Positions 33,101-42,126 of a DNA stretch of 64,000 nucleotides are shown in pieces (position 1 is the first letter of the stretch; every line of letters starts with the position of its first letter). Source of the DNA: Neocallimastix lanati (nom. inval.). Lineage: Eukaryota > Neocallimastigomycota > Neocallimastigomycetes > Neocallimastigales > Neocallimastigaceae. Made by a program: the position numbers and the translations under genes. The stretch lies in contig JACVTC010000050.1 of assembly GCA_016946835.1 (NCBI GenBank), positions 508,501 to 572,500 of the forward strand, in the 5' to 3' direction. The notes beneath the pieces are model-generated. The model was given only the letters and a program-made list of their open reading frames with translations, did not search any database and was not told the DNA's origin.

Positions 33101-34904
33101 TGCTTTTATTTCTACCAGTCTAACCAAATCTCAACTAAATTACCCCATTTATGATAAAGAGCTTCTTGCAATTAAAGTTGCTTTGGAAGAATGGCGTCAT
33201 TACCTTGAAGGTGCTCGCCATCCATTTACTATTTATACCGATCATAAAAACCTTACTTTTCCTAGGAAGCCTGAGCTACTTTCTCAACGACAAATTCGTT
33301 GGTATGAATTTCTTTCTCGTTTCGATTTTAATCTTGTGTATCGTTCTGGTAAAAAATCTGGTAAACCAGATATTTTGTCAAGAAGAAGTGATCATTTATT
33401 TGATTGTTCTCGTGATGTTTCTTGTTGTGTTATTAATCGTAACTCATGTGACGAGTCCTTAATTAATTCTATTTTGAAATCTTTAAATAATGATGATCTT
33501 TTTATAAAAATTAAATCATTTATTTTAAATAATAGTAATGTTAATCCACCTATTAAATTTATTGATAAGTGTAAAATTGATAAGGAAGGTTTCTTACTTT
33601 TTGATAACTTAATTTATGTCCCTCAGAATCTTCGCACAAGAGTTCTTGAAATACACCATGACTCTGTTACTGCTGGTCATTTCGGTGTACGCAAAACATT
33701 TGATTTGATTAATCGTAACTTTTGGTGGCCTAAGTTACGTAATGATGTTAAAAAGTTTGTTAAGTCCTGTGAAACTTGCTGCAAAGCTAAAGTTCCAAGA
33801 CATAAACCCTACGGTCTTTTATCTCCTTTGTCTACCCCCGACAGACCATGGTCAGACATCTCCATGGATTTTATTGTTGAATTACCGAAATCCAAAGATA
33901 TGACCACTGTCATGACTGTTGTAGATAGATTGACTAAAATGGCACATTTTATTCCTTTGCGTTGTCTTCCTACTGCTTCAATTGCTGCCGATTCTTTTAT
34001 TAACCATATCTTTAGGTTACATGGCTTTCCTGATTCCATTGTTTCGGATAGAGGTACGCAATTTACTTCTGATTTTTGGAATCGTCTTTGCGAATTATTA
34101 AACATTAAGTTGTCATTCTCCACTTCGAACCATCCGCAGACTGATGGTCAAACGGAGAGGGTGAACGGAATATTGGAACAATATCTCCGTTGTTTCATAA
34201 ATGAAAAACAAAATAATTGGGTTGACTTGTTGCCTTTTGCCGAATTTGCTTATAATAATACTCTGCAACAATCAATCAATCAATCACCATTTTTTGCAAA
34301 CTATGGATTTAATCCAAAATTTAGTTTAGAAATTCCTTCTTCAGATAGTCCTCATAGAGCTGATGTTAGAGTGAAAGATATAAATGAAAATATTAAATTT
34401 TTAAAGGAAAATTTAGAGTCAGCTAAAGAAACTTATAAAAAGTATGCCGATTTCAAAAGATCATCCTCGCCAGATTTTGAAGTTGGTAAAAAAGTTTGGT
34501 TACTCAAAGGAAATACAACTAAGAATGTAAAAAGGAAATTAGCAGACCAAATGCTTGGTCCATTTGAAATTGTGAAGAAAGTTAGTTCATTAGCCTACGA
34601 ACTCAAATTACCAAGTAATATGCGTTGTCACCCTGTTTCCCATGTATCTTTACTGGAACCATTTTATGAAAATGAATTTGCTAATAGAAATAATAGGAAA
34701 AGAAAGAATATTAAGTTAACTACCGATACCATAGATAAGATTCCTGAAAGAATTATTGATATGAGGACATATAGAGGAAAAAATCGTTTCCTCGTATCTT
34801 GGAAAGACCTAGATTCTGTTGAAGATTCTTGGATCGATGAAGATCAAATTTACGATAGACAGCTAATTCAAGAGTACTTTCGTAAATCTAAAAGGAATAA
34901 ATGA
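30147..34904 (+). CDS. Gag-Pol polyprotein of element D with chromodomain
   Basis: A 1585-residue frame, open throughout. Gag capsid-like region with a CCHC knuckle (CFVCGKAGHLQFNC, about 250), protease LIDSGSD (about 345), reverse transcriptase with the SYIDDILIY box (about 815), RNase H ([13 protein letters not shown]), integrase finger, DD35E core ([26 protein letters not shown]), and a C-terminal chromodomain (NRFLVSWKDLDSVEDSWIDE). ATGGAGGGTCAA is the first ATG. The frame is open just upstream of it, and those residues (EELNRIFQNLNLDDN) resemble the same place in B and F. A region around 31200-32110 is nearly identical to F, much more so than its surroundings. Confidence 0.92.
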   Translation: MEGQQPNQLPIHPATQLKIINDPPLFSGSTKDLDGFLTRVELAIEVNPHRFPDDRRRVMFVISYLTGKALNWASCLRRNNNPVLGNYGNFIAELRRNFGDPDVEAVIANGKLCNIRQFKYGHVVEYISEFQKISQYSDFNEPAKIYMFIKGLHYKMREKLAIVNPNPDNLENLFREAVTIENLTKRNDLREYYLTHQDRRNYNQNDPMDVDLYRIKKGQTATRYFPSHRKNYNEQNNPFREERKRKGLCFVCGKAGHLQFNCPNKKRPKNIKLINRASDTEAASTSSSAPTSSVRRIKKICENENVYRILDIVEKENMFFKGKTNILDFYIKTNNSEETKVKVLIDSGSDINCMHPEFARVNKINLINADNSFKVAGLGYGLSTVKKMTEKCILRFKNHLEVIQLYALRIPDVDIILGLPWIEKHCPINYHDSKKISFSSGYCARHCNVGKRNRKNKNKKKLNKISTKGKEPYEELSVTKEKNNPKRKYSFESDSDMDSDEEIMIRGRRTRIKTCSEKEELNDVKNFCIINYDSDVNDSFMFDNDDEIYEFSDSNNINLDELNKICKIDILCNNVTKNCNHNDNFNKDENKKYISKKCSVKNLCCICNCLKISNFENKLNQKIIGIPPIYNNYAEVFNERNCNILPPHREYDCEIRLKDNSNLFYGPIYPLTEAERDELKKYIKENLEKGFIRKSKSPAGAPVLFVKKKDGSLRLCVDYRKLNEMTIRNSYPLPLISELLDRVKGAKYFTKLDLKSAYNLVRIKEGDEYKTAFRTRYGHFEYLVMPFGLKNAPTTFQHFINDVLSDYLDDFVISYIDDILIYSNSLEEHHEHVKKVLKKLLENDLYIKLEKCEFDVTETTFLGYILSKDGLKVDPEKVKAILDWPVPSNVKEIQSFIGLCNYYRIFIKDFAKIARPLHKLTRKNVPFLWGSDQQKSFDKLKELFTSAPILRNPDSNKPFIVETDASNFAVGAILSQEFDGQLHPIAFISTSLTKSQLNYPIYDKELLAIKVALEEWRHYLEGARHPFTIYTDHKNLTFPRKPELLSQRQIRWYEFLSRFDFNLVYRSGKKSGKPDILSRRSDHLFDCSRDVSCCVINRNSCDESLINSILKSLNNDDLFIKIKSFILNNSNVNPPIKFIDKCKIDKEGFLLFDNLIYVPQNLRTRVLEIHHDSVTAGHFGVRKTFDLINRNFWWPKLRNDVKKFVKSCETCCKAKVPRHKPYGLLSPLSTPDRPWSDISMDFIVELPKSKDMTTVMTVVDRLTKMAHFIPLRCLPTASIAADSFINHIFRLHGFPDSIVSDRGTQFTSDFWNRLCELLNIKLSFSTSNHPQTDGQTERVNGILEQYLRCFINEKQNNWVDLLPFAEFAYNNTLQQSINQSPFFANYGFNPKFSLEIPSSDSPHRADVRVKDINENIKFLKENLESAKETYKKYADFKRSSSPDFEVGKKVWLLKGNTTKNVKRKLADQMLGPFEIVKKVSSLAYELKLPSNMRCHPVSHVSLLEPFYENEFANRNNRKRKNIKLTTDTIDKIPERIIDMRTYRGKNRFLVSWKDLDSVEDSWIDEDQIYDRQLIQEYFRKSKRNK

Positions 34905-35040
34905 AATAATGTGGTTGATGATGGTGATAAAGATTTTAATGAAGAATACATTAGGCATAAATATCAACCATTTATAATTGACATTCCTTCCCGGAGATTG
35001 AACTCTATAGTTCGCAGGAGCTCAACTTAAAGGGCGAGAA

Positions 35041-35811
35041 TGTAAAGATTTAATAAAATCTTTAATAATTAATTATTACATAATTAATTAATGTAATAAA
35101 ATTACATAAATTTATGATTTACGTATATGAAAATTAATTATAAATTTATGTAAACTTTTCATAAAGGAAAAATTATTATTTAAATAATTTTGGATAATAA
35201 CTTAAAACTAAATAATTTATTTAAGTTAGTTAATTTAGTTTAGTTTATTTAAAATAGTTATTCTATTTAACTTAGTTAATTTAGTTTAGTTAGTTTAAAA
35301 TACTTTAAAATTAATTTCGGAATAGTTTTAAATAGTTAAAATTAGTTTAAATAGTTTACAAAAATAGTTTTGAATTGTAAATATATAAACATTAATATTA
35401 ATAATATTTATATAATAAATATATAATAAATGAGTTGTTATTGAATTTAATTATTATTGTAAATAAATTGAAAGTTTATTAAATTAATTATTGTTTAGTT
35501 TAGTTAATTATTATTTAATAAAATTATTAATAAATATTTTGTTTATAAATAAATAGTAATATATGTAAATTAGATAGAAATAATATATTATAATGTAATA
35601 ATGAAAAAATATAAATACATGTAAATTTCTATAATTAAATCGATGTATTAGTTATTGACTATATGATAGTTAATAACAAAAAAGAGATTTAATTTTTTTA
35701 ATTAATAAAGATTATTTTATTTAAAAAAAAAACGAATTTTTATTACGTGTTTTTTTTATTTTTGTGTTAAAATTTGTTATTTGTAATCTGTTTCTGATAG
35801 AACTCTTTACA
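35041..35811 (+). repeat. 3' LTR of element D
   Basis: 771 bp, same ends as the 5' LTR, preceded by AAAGGGCGAGAA as polypurine tract. Confidence 0.92.
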
Positions 35812-36083
35812 TAAAGTATAAAATTAGAAATTATTAAGACTCTCTCTTTTCCACATATAACTTTATTAAATGTAAAAAATTAGATTGAATGACAATTGAT
35901 CTAAATTGAGATTTCAATTGATCAAAAATAAAAATTTAATAAAAATTAAATAAACAATTTATAAAGTAGAATTTAAGTATTTAGTTATAATTTACAACTT
36001 TAGTGTGAATTACTTATTATTGTGAATATTAATATAATTAGATTTAAATTTTAAAAATTCATTTACATTGCACCATAAAATTT

Positions 36084-36100
36084 TGGGGGCTCATCCGGGA
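36084..36100 (+). promoter_or_regulatory. Primer binding site of element E, tRNA-Pro like
   Basis: TGGGGGCTCATCCGGGA starts eight bases after the 5' LTR. It differs at one base from the well-known tRNA-Pro site of murine leukaemia virus, so proline tRNA is the likely primer. Confidence 0.8.
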
Positions 36101-36414
36101 AAAGTAAATGAATTAATTATATTAATGAAAAAAATAATAAATAATATAAATAGAATTATGAACTGTAATAAATAATAAATAAGTAATTATAGTTAGTTAA
36201 TTACTTTTGAGTAAATAATAAATAAGTAATTATAGTTAGTTAATTACTTTTGAGTAAATAATAAATAAGTAATTATAGTTAGTTAATTACTTTTGAATAA
36301 ATAATATAAAAAAAAAAAAAAATATATTAAATAATAAAAAAATATTAACTATAGCTAGTTAATGAAAATTATCCATTGATGAATTATCAAATTGTTATGA
36401 ATAATTAAGGAATA
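36101..36414 (+). repeat. Leader of element E with three 42-bp repeats
   Basis: At about 36165-36300 a unit containing AAGTAATTA, TAGTTAGT and TAATTACTT is repeated three times. The two arms pair perfectly (9 bp), so each unit is a hairpin. Confidence 0.75.
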
Positions 36415-37467
36415 ATGGATCCTAATCTAATTAAGTTAATTAAAATATTACCACGACTAAATGTAGTGAATGAACAAAACGTATTGACATGGTATGACAA
36501 GTTGGTAAACTTAATACAAGGGAGTGGTGTTCAAGATGAAGAAATTAGATATAGATTAGCGTTTCTTGCTACCAGTGGTGAAGCACGAAGACTAATAAAA
36601 GAATTAAAAGAGGAAATGCCAGAAGAAGTGTATCCAAACTTAATCCAAATTAAAAATGCACTTCTTAATATAAAAGATCGAGATCATTTTTATTATTACG
36701 ATAAATTAAAGGCTATAAAATTAAAGGTAGGACAAAATTTATTCGATTTTAATTCTATTTATTTAGAATATTACAATAAATTACCATCACTGCTTAAGGA
36801 AGGCTTTACAGTAAAAGACTACGTTAGGTCAATTGAGATAAATCAATATGCATGTTTTACTGTAATTTATGAAGGCGTTGAAACAATTGAAGAAGCTTGT
36901 CGAATTACACATAAAATACAAAATATCATTAACTTTGAAGAATGTGTACGAAATGAGCAAAATTTTTATTATGAACCAATGGAGTTAGCAGAAACTGTTG
37001 AAATCAAAGAAATTAAGCAAGAAGAAAACAGTAATAAAGAAGAATGGATCGCTAAAGCCGAAGATATCAAAGTAATAAATGACAAAGAAGAAGTTGAAAA
37101 GGGTGATGAAGAAACAATTAATAAGAATACTATGTTAAAAGAAATAGAAGATGATGACAAACCAATCAATCATAATGACGGAATAAATAACGAAATAAAG
37201 GAAGTGGAAAATATTGCAAGTCTTAACAAAATTAATACTGAAAATAATAATGAAGAACTAATGAGAGCGGATAACCATGTGAAAACGCAACGAACTGATA
37301 AATTTGAGTGGATAGATACGACAAGTGAAAAGTATCAAACATTAAGGATCAACATCAAAGATAATTCCAAGATAAGGTGCGATAATCGAGAAGACTTAAG
37401 AATGGTAGAAAGGAATTATAAATATAAAAGGAAATTTATAAACTATTTTATATTATTTTTATTTTAG
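36415..37467 (+). CDS. Gag-like protein of element E
   Basis: This 350-residue protein resembles the capsid-like region of A and C Gag in its first 170 residues (WYDKLVNLIQGSG, RRLIKELKEEMPEEVYP, DFNSIYLEYYNKLP, VKDYVRSIEINQYACF). The rest is rich in Glu, Lys, Asn and Ile. It lacks the CCHC knuckle and ends in a short hydrophobic tail. No polymerase frame follows before the 3' LTR. It may co-assemble with, or depend on, a related autonomous element; this is inferred from family resemblance. ATGGATCCT is the first ATG after the leader. Confidence 0.85.
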   Translation: MDPNLIKLIKILPRLNVVNEQNVLTWYDKLVNLIQGSGVQDEEIRYRLAFLATSGEARRLIKELKEEMPEEVYPNLIQIKNALLNIKDRDHFYYYDKLKAIKLKVGQNLFDFNSIYLEYYNKLPSLLKEGFTVKDYVRSIEINQYACFTVIYEGVETIEEACRITHKIQNIINFEECVRNEQNFYYEPMELAETVEIKEIKQEENSNKEEWIAKAEDIKVINDKEEVEKGDEETINKNTMLKEIEDDDKPINHNDGINNEIKEVENIASLNKINTENNNEELMRADNHVKTQRTDKFEWIDTTSEKYQTLRINIKDNSKIRCDNREDLRMVERNYKYKRKFINYFILFLF

Positions 37468-37620
37468 CTTTTATAGTTATTAATAAATTTTATATAGTTA
37501 AGAAAACAGATAGTATAGAGATAGTTAATTAATTAAAGTAGATCAATTTTTCTGTTTCGTTTACTAAGTCAACCTTAGGAGGACTTCAGGGGACGAAGTC
37601 CAAGCTTAGGGGGGAGATCT
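37468..37620 (+). promoter_or_regulatory. 3' untranslated part of E: stem-loop and polypurine tract
   Basis: GGACTTC (37581-37587) and GAAGTCC (37595-37601) pair around AGGGGAC. TAGGGGGGAGATCT then precedes the LTR. Confidence 0.75.
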
Positions 37621-37991
37621 TGGTACGAGGCCAAGTGAAAAATTAAAATTAAATAAAATTAAATTTACATAAAAAATAGAAAATCAAATTAATCCATAAA
37701 AGGATAAATTAAATTGAAATTTATATATAAAATATAAAATTAGAAATTATTAAGACTCTCTCTTTTCCACATATAACTTTATTAAATGTAAAAAATTAGA
37801 TTGAATGACAATTGATCTAAATTGAGATTTCAATTGATCAAAAATAAAAATTTAATAAAAATTAAATAAACAATTTATAAAGTAGAATTTAAGTATTTAG
37901 TTATAATTTACAACTTTAGTGTGAATTACTTATTATTGTGAATATTAATATAATTAGATTTAAATTTTAAAAATTCATTTACATTGCACCA
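37621..37991 (+). repeat. 3' LTR of element E
   Basis: 371 bp starting TGGTACGAGGCC and ending TTGCACCA. It shows the uninterrupted site that D used in the other LTR. Confidence 0.9.
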
Positions 37992-38720
37992 GTTATGAGT
38001 TTCGTTACAATAGTAATATTTTTATATATTTAAAACTTATATTAGCAATATTAATAATAAATCTTATTTTTTTATTTTTATATTAATAATGATAATTTGT
38101 ATTAATAATATTTTTATATATTGATAATTAAAAATTTATATATTATATTTTAACTTTTATTATAAAATTTTATATCGAAATGTTTTATTTTATATTGAAA
38201 AATATTTTATTTTATTAAAAACCTTTATATTAGAATAATATTTTTATTTTTATTTGAATATTTTAACAGATTGTAATAAAAATTATAGCCAATTAAATAA
38301 ATTCTTATTAGTAATATTTTAGATATTTTAAAAAAAAAAAAAAAATGTTTTATTAATATTATAAATGTATTTTATTTATATTGTTATAATTAAATTTTAT
38401 ATAATTGATTATAAAATTCAATTTAAATTTAATAGTTTTTATAAAAAAAAATAAATAAAATGTAATTTAGTGGCAAGAACAACTTTTATTCCTTGAAAAA
38501 AGTATAAATAGTTGTAAATTTTGCTACCAATTTTTAAAAATCATCAAATCAATTAATAAAATAAATAAATAAAATAATAAATAAATAAATAAAATTTGTG
38601 TTTCTTTACTTTATTTTTATTTAATTCTCTAAAACCTTAACAATTTGTTTTAAAACTTTATTGAAAAATAATACTAAATATTAAAATAATAAAATAATTG
38701 TAATTATTGATTCTGTTATA
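37992..38720 (+). other. LTR-like AT-rich sequence left of pol remnant H
   Basis: A GTATAAATAG promoter-like box lies near 38505, preceded by a short GC-richer stretch (GTGGCAAGAAC). The right end, 38626-38720, is an inverted copy of 39614-39715. It may be an old LTR of element H. No gene is seen. Confidence 0.5.
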
Positions 38721-39715
38721 CGGATAGAGGTACTCAGTTTACTTCTAAATTTTGGAATAGATTATTTAATTTACTTCATGTTGATCTTTGTTTATCATCT
38801 GCTCATCATCAGCAAACTAATGGTCAAATGGAGAGGGTAAACGCAATACTTGAACAATACTTAAGATGTTATGTTAATTATCAACAAAATAATTGGATGG
38901 AATATTTATCTCTTGCAGAATTTGCTTACAATAACACTATACAAGAATCTGCAAATGCAACTCCTTTCTTTCTTAATTATGGGTTCAATCCTAAATTTGA
39001 TACTTCTACTCCAGATGTTTCTATTGTCCCTCGTGCTGAAATTATTGCTAAAGACTTAAAAGAATTAAGAAATGTACTTAAAGAAAATCTTCAAAGTGCA
39101 GTTAATTTTCAAAAAAAATATTATGATGATAAACATATGTCTCCGCCTGAGTTTAAAGTTGGCTCAAAAGTTTAGCTGTTAAGGAATGATTTAATAAATA
39201 ATAAAAAGGTAAACTTGCTCCTAAGAAATCTGGTCCATTTACTATTTTAAAGAAAATTTCAGATGTAAGTTATAAATTAAAATTACCAAACTCTTTTAGG
39301 GTCTTTCCAGTTTTCCACGTTTCACTTCTTGAGCCAGCCTATGAAAATGAATTTACAGAAAGAAATAACCCAACTCCAAAACCTATTATACTTAATGAAG
39401 AAAAAGAATATGAAGTTGAATCTATTCTTGATTCAAAGAAATTTCATAACAAAATTAAATATTTAATTCATTGGAAAGGTTATGATGATTCTGAAAACTC
39501 ATGGGAACCTTTTGAGAATCTTCATTGCAATAAACTTCTTGCCGAATTCCACAAGAAGTTTCCAAATAAACCAAAACCTAAGACGTCTGGAATCCGTCTC
39601 TAAGGGAGAGAGTTATAACAGAATCAATAAATTACAATTATTTTATTATTTTAATATTTAGTATTATTTTTCAATAAAGTTTTAAAACAAATAATTAATG
39701 GTAAGGTTTAGGGAA
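38626..39715. repeat. Inverted repeat pair around remnant H
   Basis: The left arm 38626-38720 (ending GATTCTGTTATA) and the right arm 39614-39715 (starting TATAACAGAATC) are complementary over about 95 bp with several differences. The pol remnant lies between them. Confidence 0.8.
38721..39603 (+). pseudogene. Remnant H: integrase C-terminal part and chromodomain, broken
   Basis: A fragment of a third chromovirus family. It starts in the integrase core (GTQFTSKFW-like, then QMERVNAILEQYL) and runs through the GPY/F-like part ([28 protein letters not shown]) to a canonical chromodomain ([21 protein letters not shown]) and a stop. That chromodomain keeps the aromatic residues that B, D and F lack, so H is a separate lineage. 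Most of the polyprotein is absent and about two further breaks are visible. It is bounded by inverted repeats of about 95-100 bp. Confidence 0.8.
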
Positions 39716-40209
39716 TAATAATAATAATTTTATTTTATTGTTTTATTTTCTTATATTTTTTTTTTATAAAGAAAATTACATTCTTTTTATAATTCATTTA
39801 AAATTAAGCTTTAATTATAAAAATATAAATTATTTAATTATTTAATTAATTAAAATTTCTTAATAATATTTATTTATATATTAAAAATATATATATAATT
39901 ATTAAAGTGTAATTTAAAAAAAGTTATTTATACTTTAATTAAAAAGTTATTATTTTATAATTGATATTTTACTATTTTTAAATAAACAAAATAAAGTATA
40001 ATTTAATATTACAAAAATATTTTTAAAATATTAAGAATAAACAATTAATAATTTATTTTATTTTAATTAATATTAATTTAATTATTAAAAAGTTTAATTG
40101 AAAAGTTTATTAAGGTTAAAAATCTAAAAATTAAATAAAGTAATATTTTACTTAATTATTTGAAAATAAGTAAGTTTATCATATTTTTATTTTATTCTTT
40201 AGCATTAAA
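39716..40209. other. AT-rich sequence right of remnant H, continuing after 47828
   Basis: It continues the right inverted arm with no gene, and resumes beyond the reversed Z LTR at 47829. It could be the body of an old LTR of H. Confidence 0.45.
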
Positions 40210-40855
40210 TGCTATGGTTCGGGTTTTATTAGAATTTTTATTTAATTATTTATTTTTTTAATATTTTTCTGTCTACAATTTAATTATTGAAAAACTTCAC
40301 TTATTTATACTTTTTAAAAAAAAATAAATATGTAAAGCCTTTCTACATTTTATTATTATATATTTAAAAAAAAAATATTTACTATTACTAATTACTTAAA
40401 ATTTTATGTTAATTTAAATTAACTAATTCATAAGTATTTTTATTTTAATAAATTTTGTTTACATAATTTTATATTATTTTTCATATACTAAAACTAAATT
40501 ATTTAATATATACGAAAAGTAACAAACAAAATTTAAAAAGATTTTACAGAAAAATAAAGTTATTTTAATCAAGAATGTTAATATAATATTCTTATATTTT
40601 ATATAAAATAAATTTAAAAACTATAATATATTTAATATTTATTATTAATCAATTAAGATTTGATTTTATTTGTGGGGAATAAAAATATTAAATAATCAAT
40701 TTAAAAATAAAATAAAATACTAAAAAGAATACAAGTTTAATATTGATACAATATAATAATAATATAATAATATATTTGAAAATAAAAATAAAATATTAAT
40801 ATTGATAATAAACACTTTAATAAAATAATAAAATTTAAGGTTAAATTATAGATAT

Positions 40856-41479
40856 TGTAAAGATTTAATAAATCTTTAATACATTAAATAGCTTAATTTT
40901 TCGTACAATTAATTTATTTAATGTATATGAATTATTTTTTTAATATAAAATTTATTGAAATAAAATTTAATTATTTTTTTAAATTGAAAATATTTTTTAA
41001 TTAGTTTAGTTAATTTAGTTTAGTTTTAAATAGTTAAATATTAATTTAGGAATAATCTTAAATAGTTAATATTTATAAAAATAGTTTTTTTTCAATATTA
41101 AATATATAATTAAAATTATTATAAGCAATAAAATAATAAATAAAATAAAGAGTTTAAAAAATTAATTTTAGTTTTAGTAAATTAATAAATAATAAAAATT
41201 ATTAATTAAAAAATCTTTTGTTTATAAATAAATAGTTTTATATATATTATTAAATAACATCATATATTAATACTGTAATAAGAAAAAATATAAATACATG
41301 TAATTTTTCTTAATTAAATCGATGTATTAGTTATTAACTATTTTACAGTTAATAACATAAAAGAAGTTTATAATTAATAAAAGAATTTATTAATAAAAGA
41401 AATTACTTTAATTTTATATGTTTAAATTGTAGTGTTTTTTTATTGTTATAATCTGTTTTTTATTGACGGATTCATTACA
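40856..41479 (+). repeat. 5' LTR of element F
   Basis: 624 bp, matching 46997-47620. Confidence 0.92.
41289..41356 (+). promoter_or_regulatory. TATA box, presumed transcript start and self-primer of F
   Basis: TATAAATA at 41289-41296. GTATTAGTTAT at 41324-41334, 35 bases downstream, complements the site after the LTR. It overlaps a perfect 10-bp stem (41330-41356). Confidence 0.75.
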
Positions 41480-41490
41480 ATAACTAATAC
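41480..41490 (+). promoter_or_regulatory. Self-primed primer binding site of F
   Basis: ATAACTAATAC abuts the 5' LTR and is the exact reverse complement of 41324-41334. Confidence 0.75.
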
Positions 41491-41549
41491 TCATTAAGAT
41501 TTAAACAAAAAACACGTTATAACAAGTAAAAAACTACTATTGCGTTTGG

Positions 41550-41750
41550 ATTCTTCTACTGTGTTTGGTTTCTACTGTGTTTGGTTTCTACTGTGTTTGG
41601 TTTCTACTGTGTTTGGTTTCTACTGTGTTTGGTTTCTACTGTTTTTGGTTTCTACTGTGTTTGGTTTCTACTGTGTTTGGTTTCTACTGTTTTTGGTTTC
41701 TACTGTGTTTGGTTTCTACTGTGTTTGGTTTCTACTGTGTTTGATCCATA
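41550..41750 (+). repeat. 16-bp tandem repeats in the leader of F
   Basis: About 12 units of CTACTGTGTTTGGTTT. Because 16 is not a multiple of 3 the array gives long frames in more than one phase, which are artefacts. Confidence 0.9.
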
Positions 41751-41873
41751 CCGTGTTTATCGTTACTGTGTTGTCTTTTGTGCTTTATCTTCAAGGTGTT
41801 TTATTTCTACTGTGGCTCTTTAATAACATATTAGTTAATATTATTATATTATATTATATTTGTTTCGTTTACT

Positions 41874-41909
41874 CGTCGCACACCATTACAATTGGATATC
41901 GTGCTGACG
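41874..41909 (+). other. Conserved 36-nt leader hairpin, element F
   Basis: CGTCGCAC pairs with GTGC, a bulged T, and GACG. The span and flanks are as in B and D, with a different stem sequence. Confidence 0.78.
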
Positions 41910-42126
41910 ACTTTATGAATAATAATATAATATTAATATAATAATAATTAATTACTAGAACGAAAATAATTTAGAATAAATAAAATAAATTATATAAGTA
42001 AATACCTTAATAAATAAGCAGGTCAGAAAATAAATAAAATATTAGTTGAAATCTAAGTATACAAATAAATTAATCAAGTTGGAAGAATTGGATCTTATAT
42101 TTCATAATTTAAATCTTGAGGATCAA

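Larger units (their letters stand above)
28803..35811 (+). mobile_element. Element D, Tf1-like chromovirus, looks whole, nested in E
   Basis: Two 771-bp LTRs (28803-29573, 35041-35811) with TGTAAAG and TTTACA ends, flanked by a perfect 5-bp duplication TAAAG. By eye the LTRs differ at about five positions, so D is somewhat older than A or F. One gag-pol frame of 1585 residues is present. A related solo LTR sits in the Mutator-like element at 51440-52185. Confidence 0.93.
28691..36075 (+). repeat. 5' LTR of element E, interrupted by D
   Basis: Bases 28691-28802 and 35817-36075 sum to 371 bp, the exact length of the 3' LTR at 37621-37991. Confidence 0.88.
28691..37991 (+). mobile_element. Element E, gag-only non-autonomous LTR element carrying D
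   Basis: The LTRs of 371 bp start TGRTACGAGGCC and end TTTACATTGCACCA. The 5' LTR is split by chromovirus D (28803-35811). Without D the element is only about 2.3 kb: LTR, a primer site matching tRNA-Pro, a leader with repeats, a Gag-like frame, stem-loop, polypurine tract and LTR. There is no protease, polymerase or integrase, so it would depend on a partner such as A or C. Right flank GTTAT fits a 5-bp duplication when the later insertion of R2 is allowed for. Confidence 0.85.

Noticed and set aside
41540-41941. Two overlapping hydrophobic frames in the F leader
   Set aside because: A 16-bp tandem repeat gives open frames in more than one phase, so neither is likely to be a gene.
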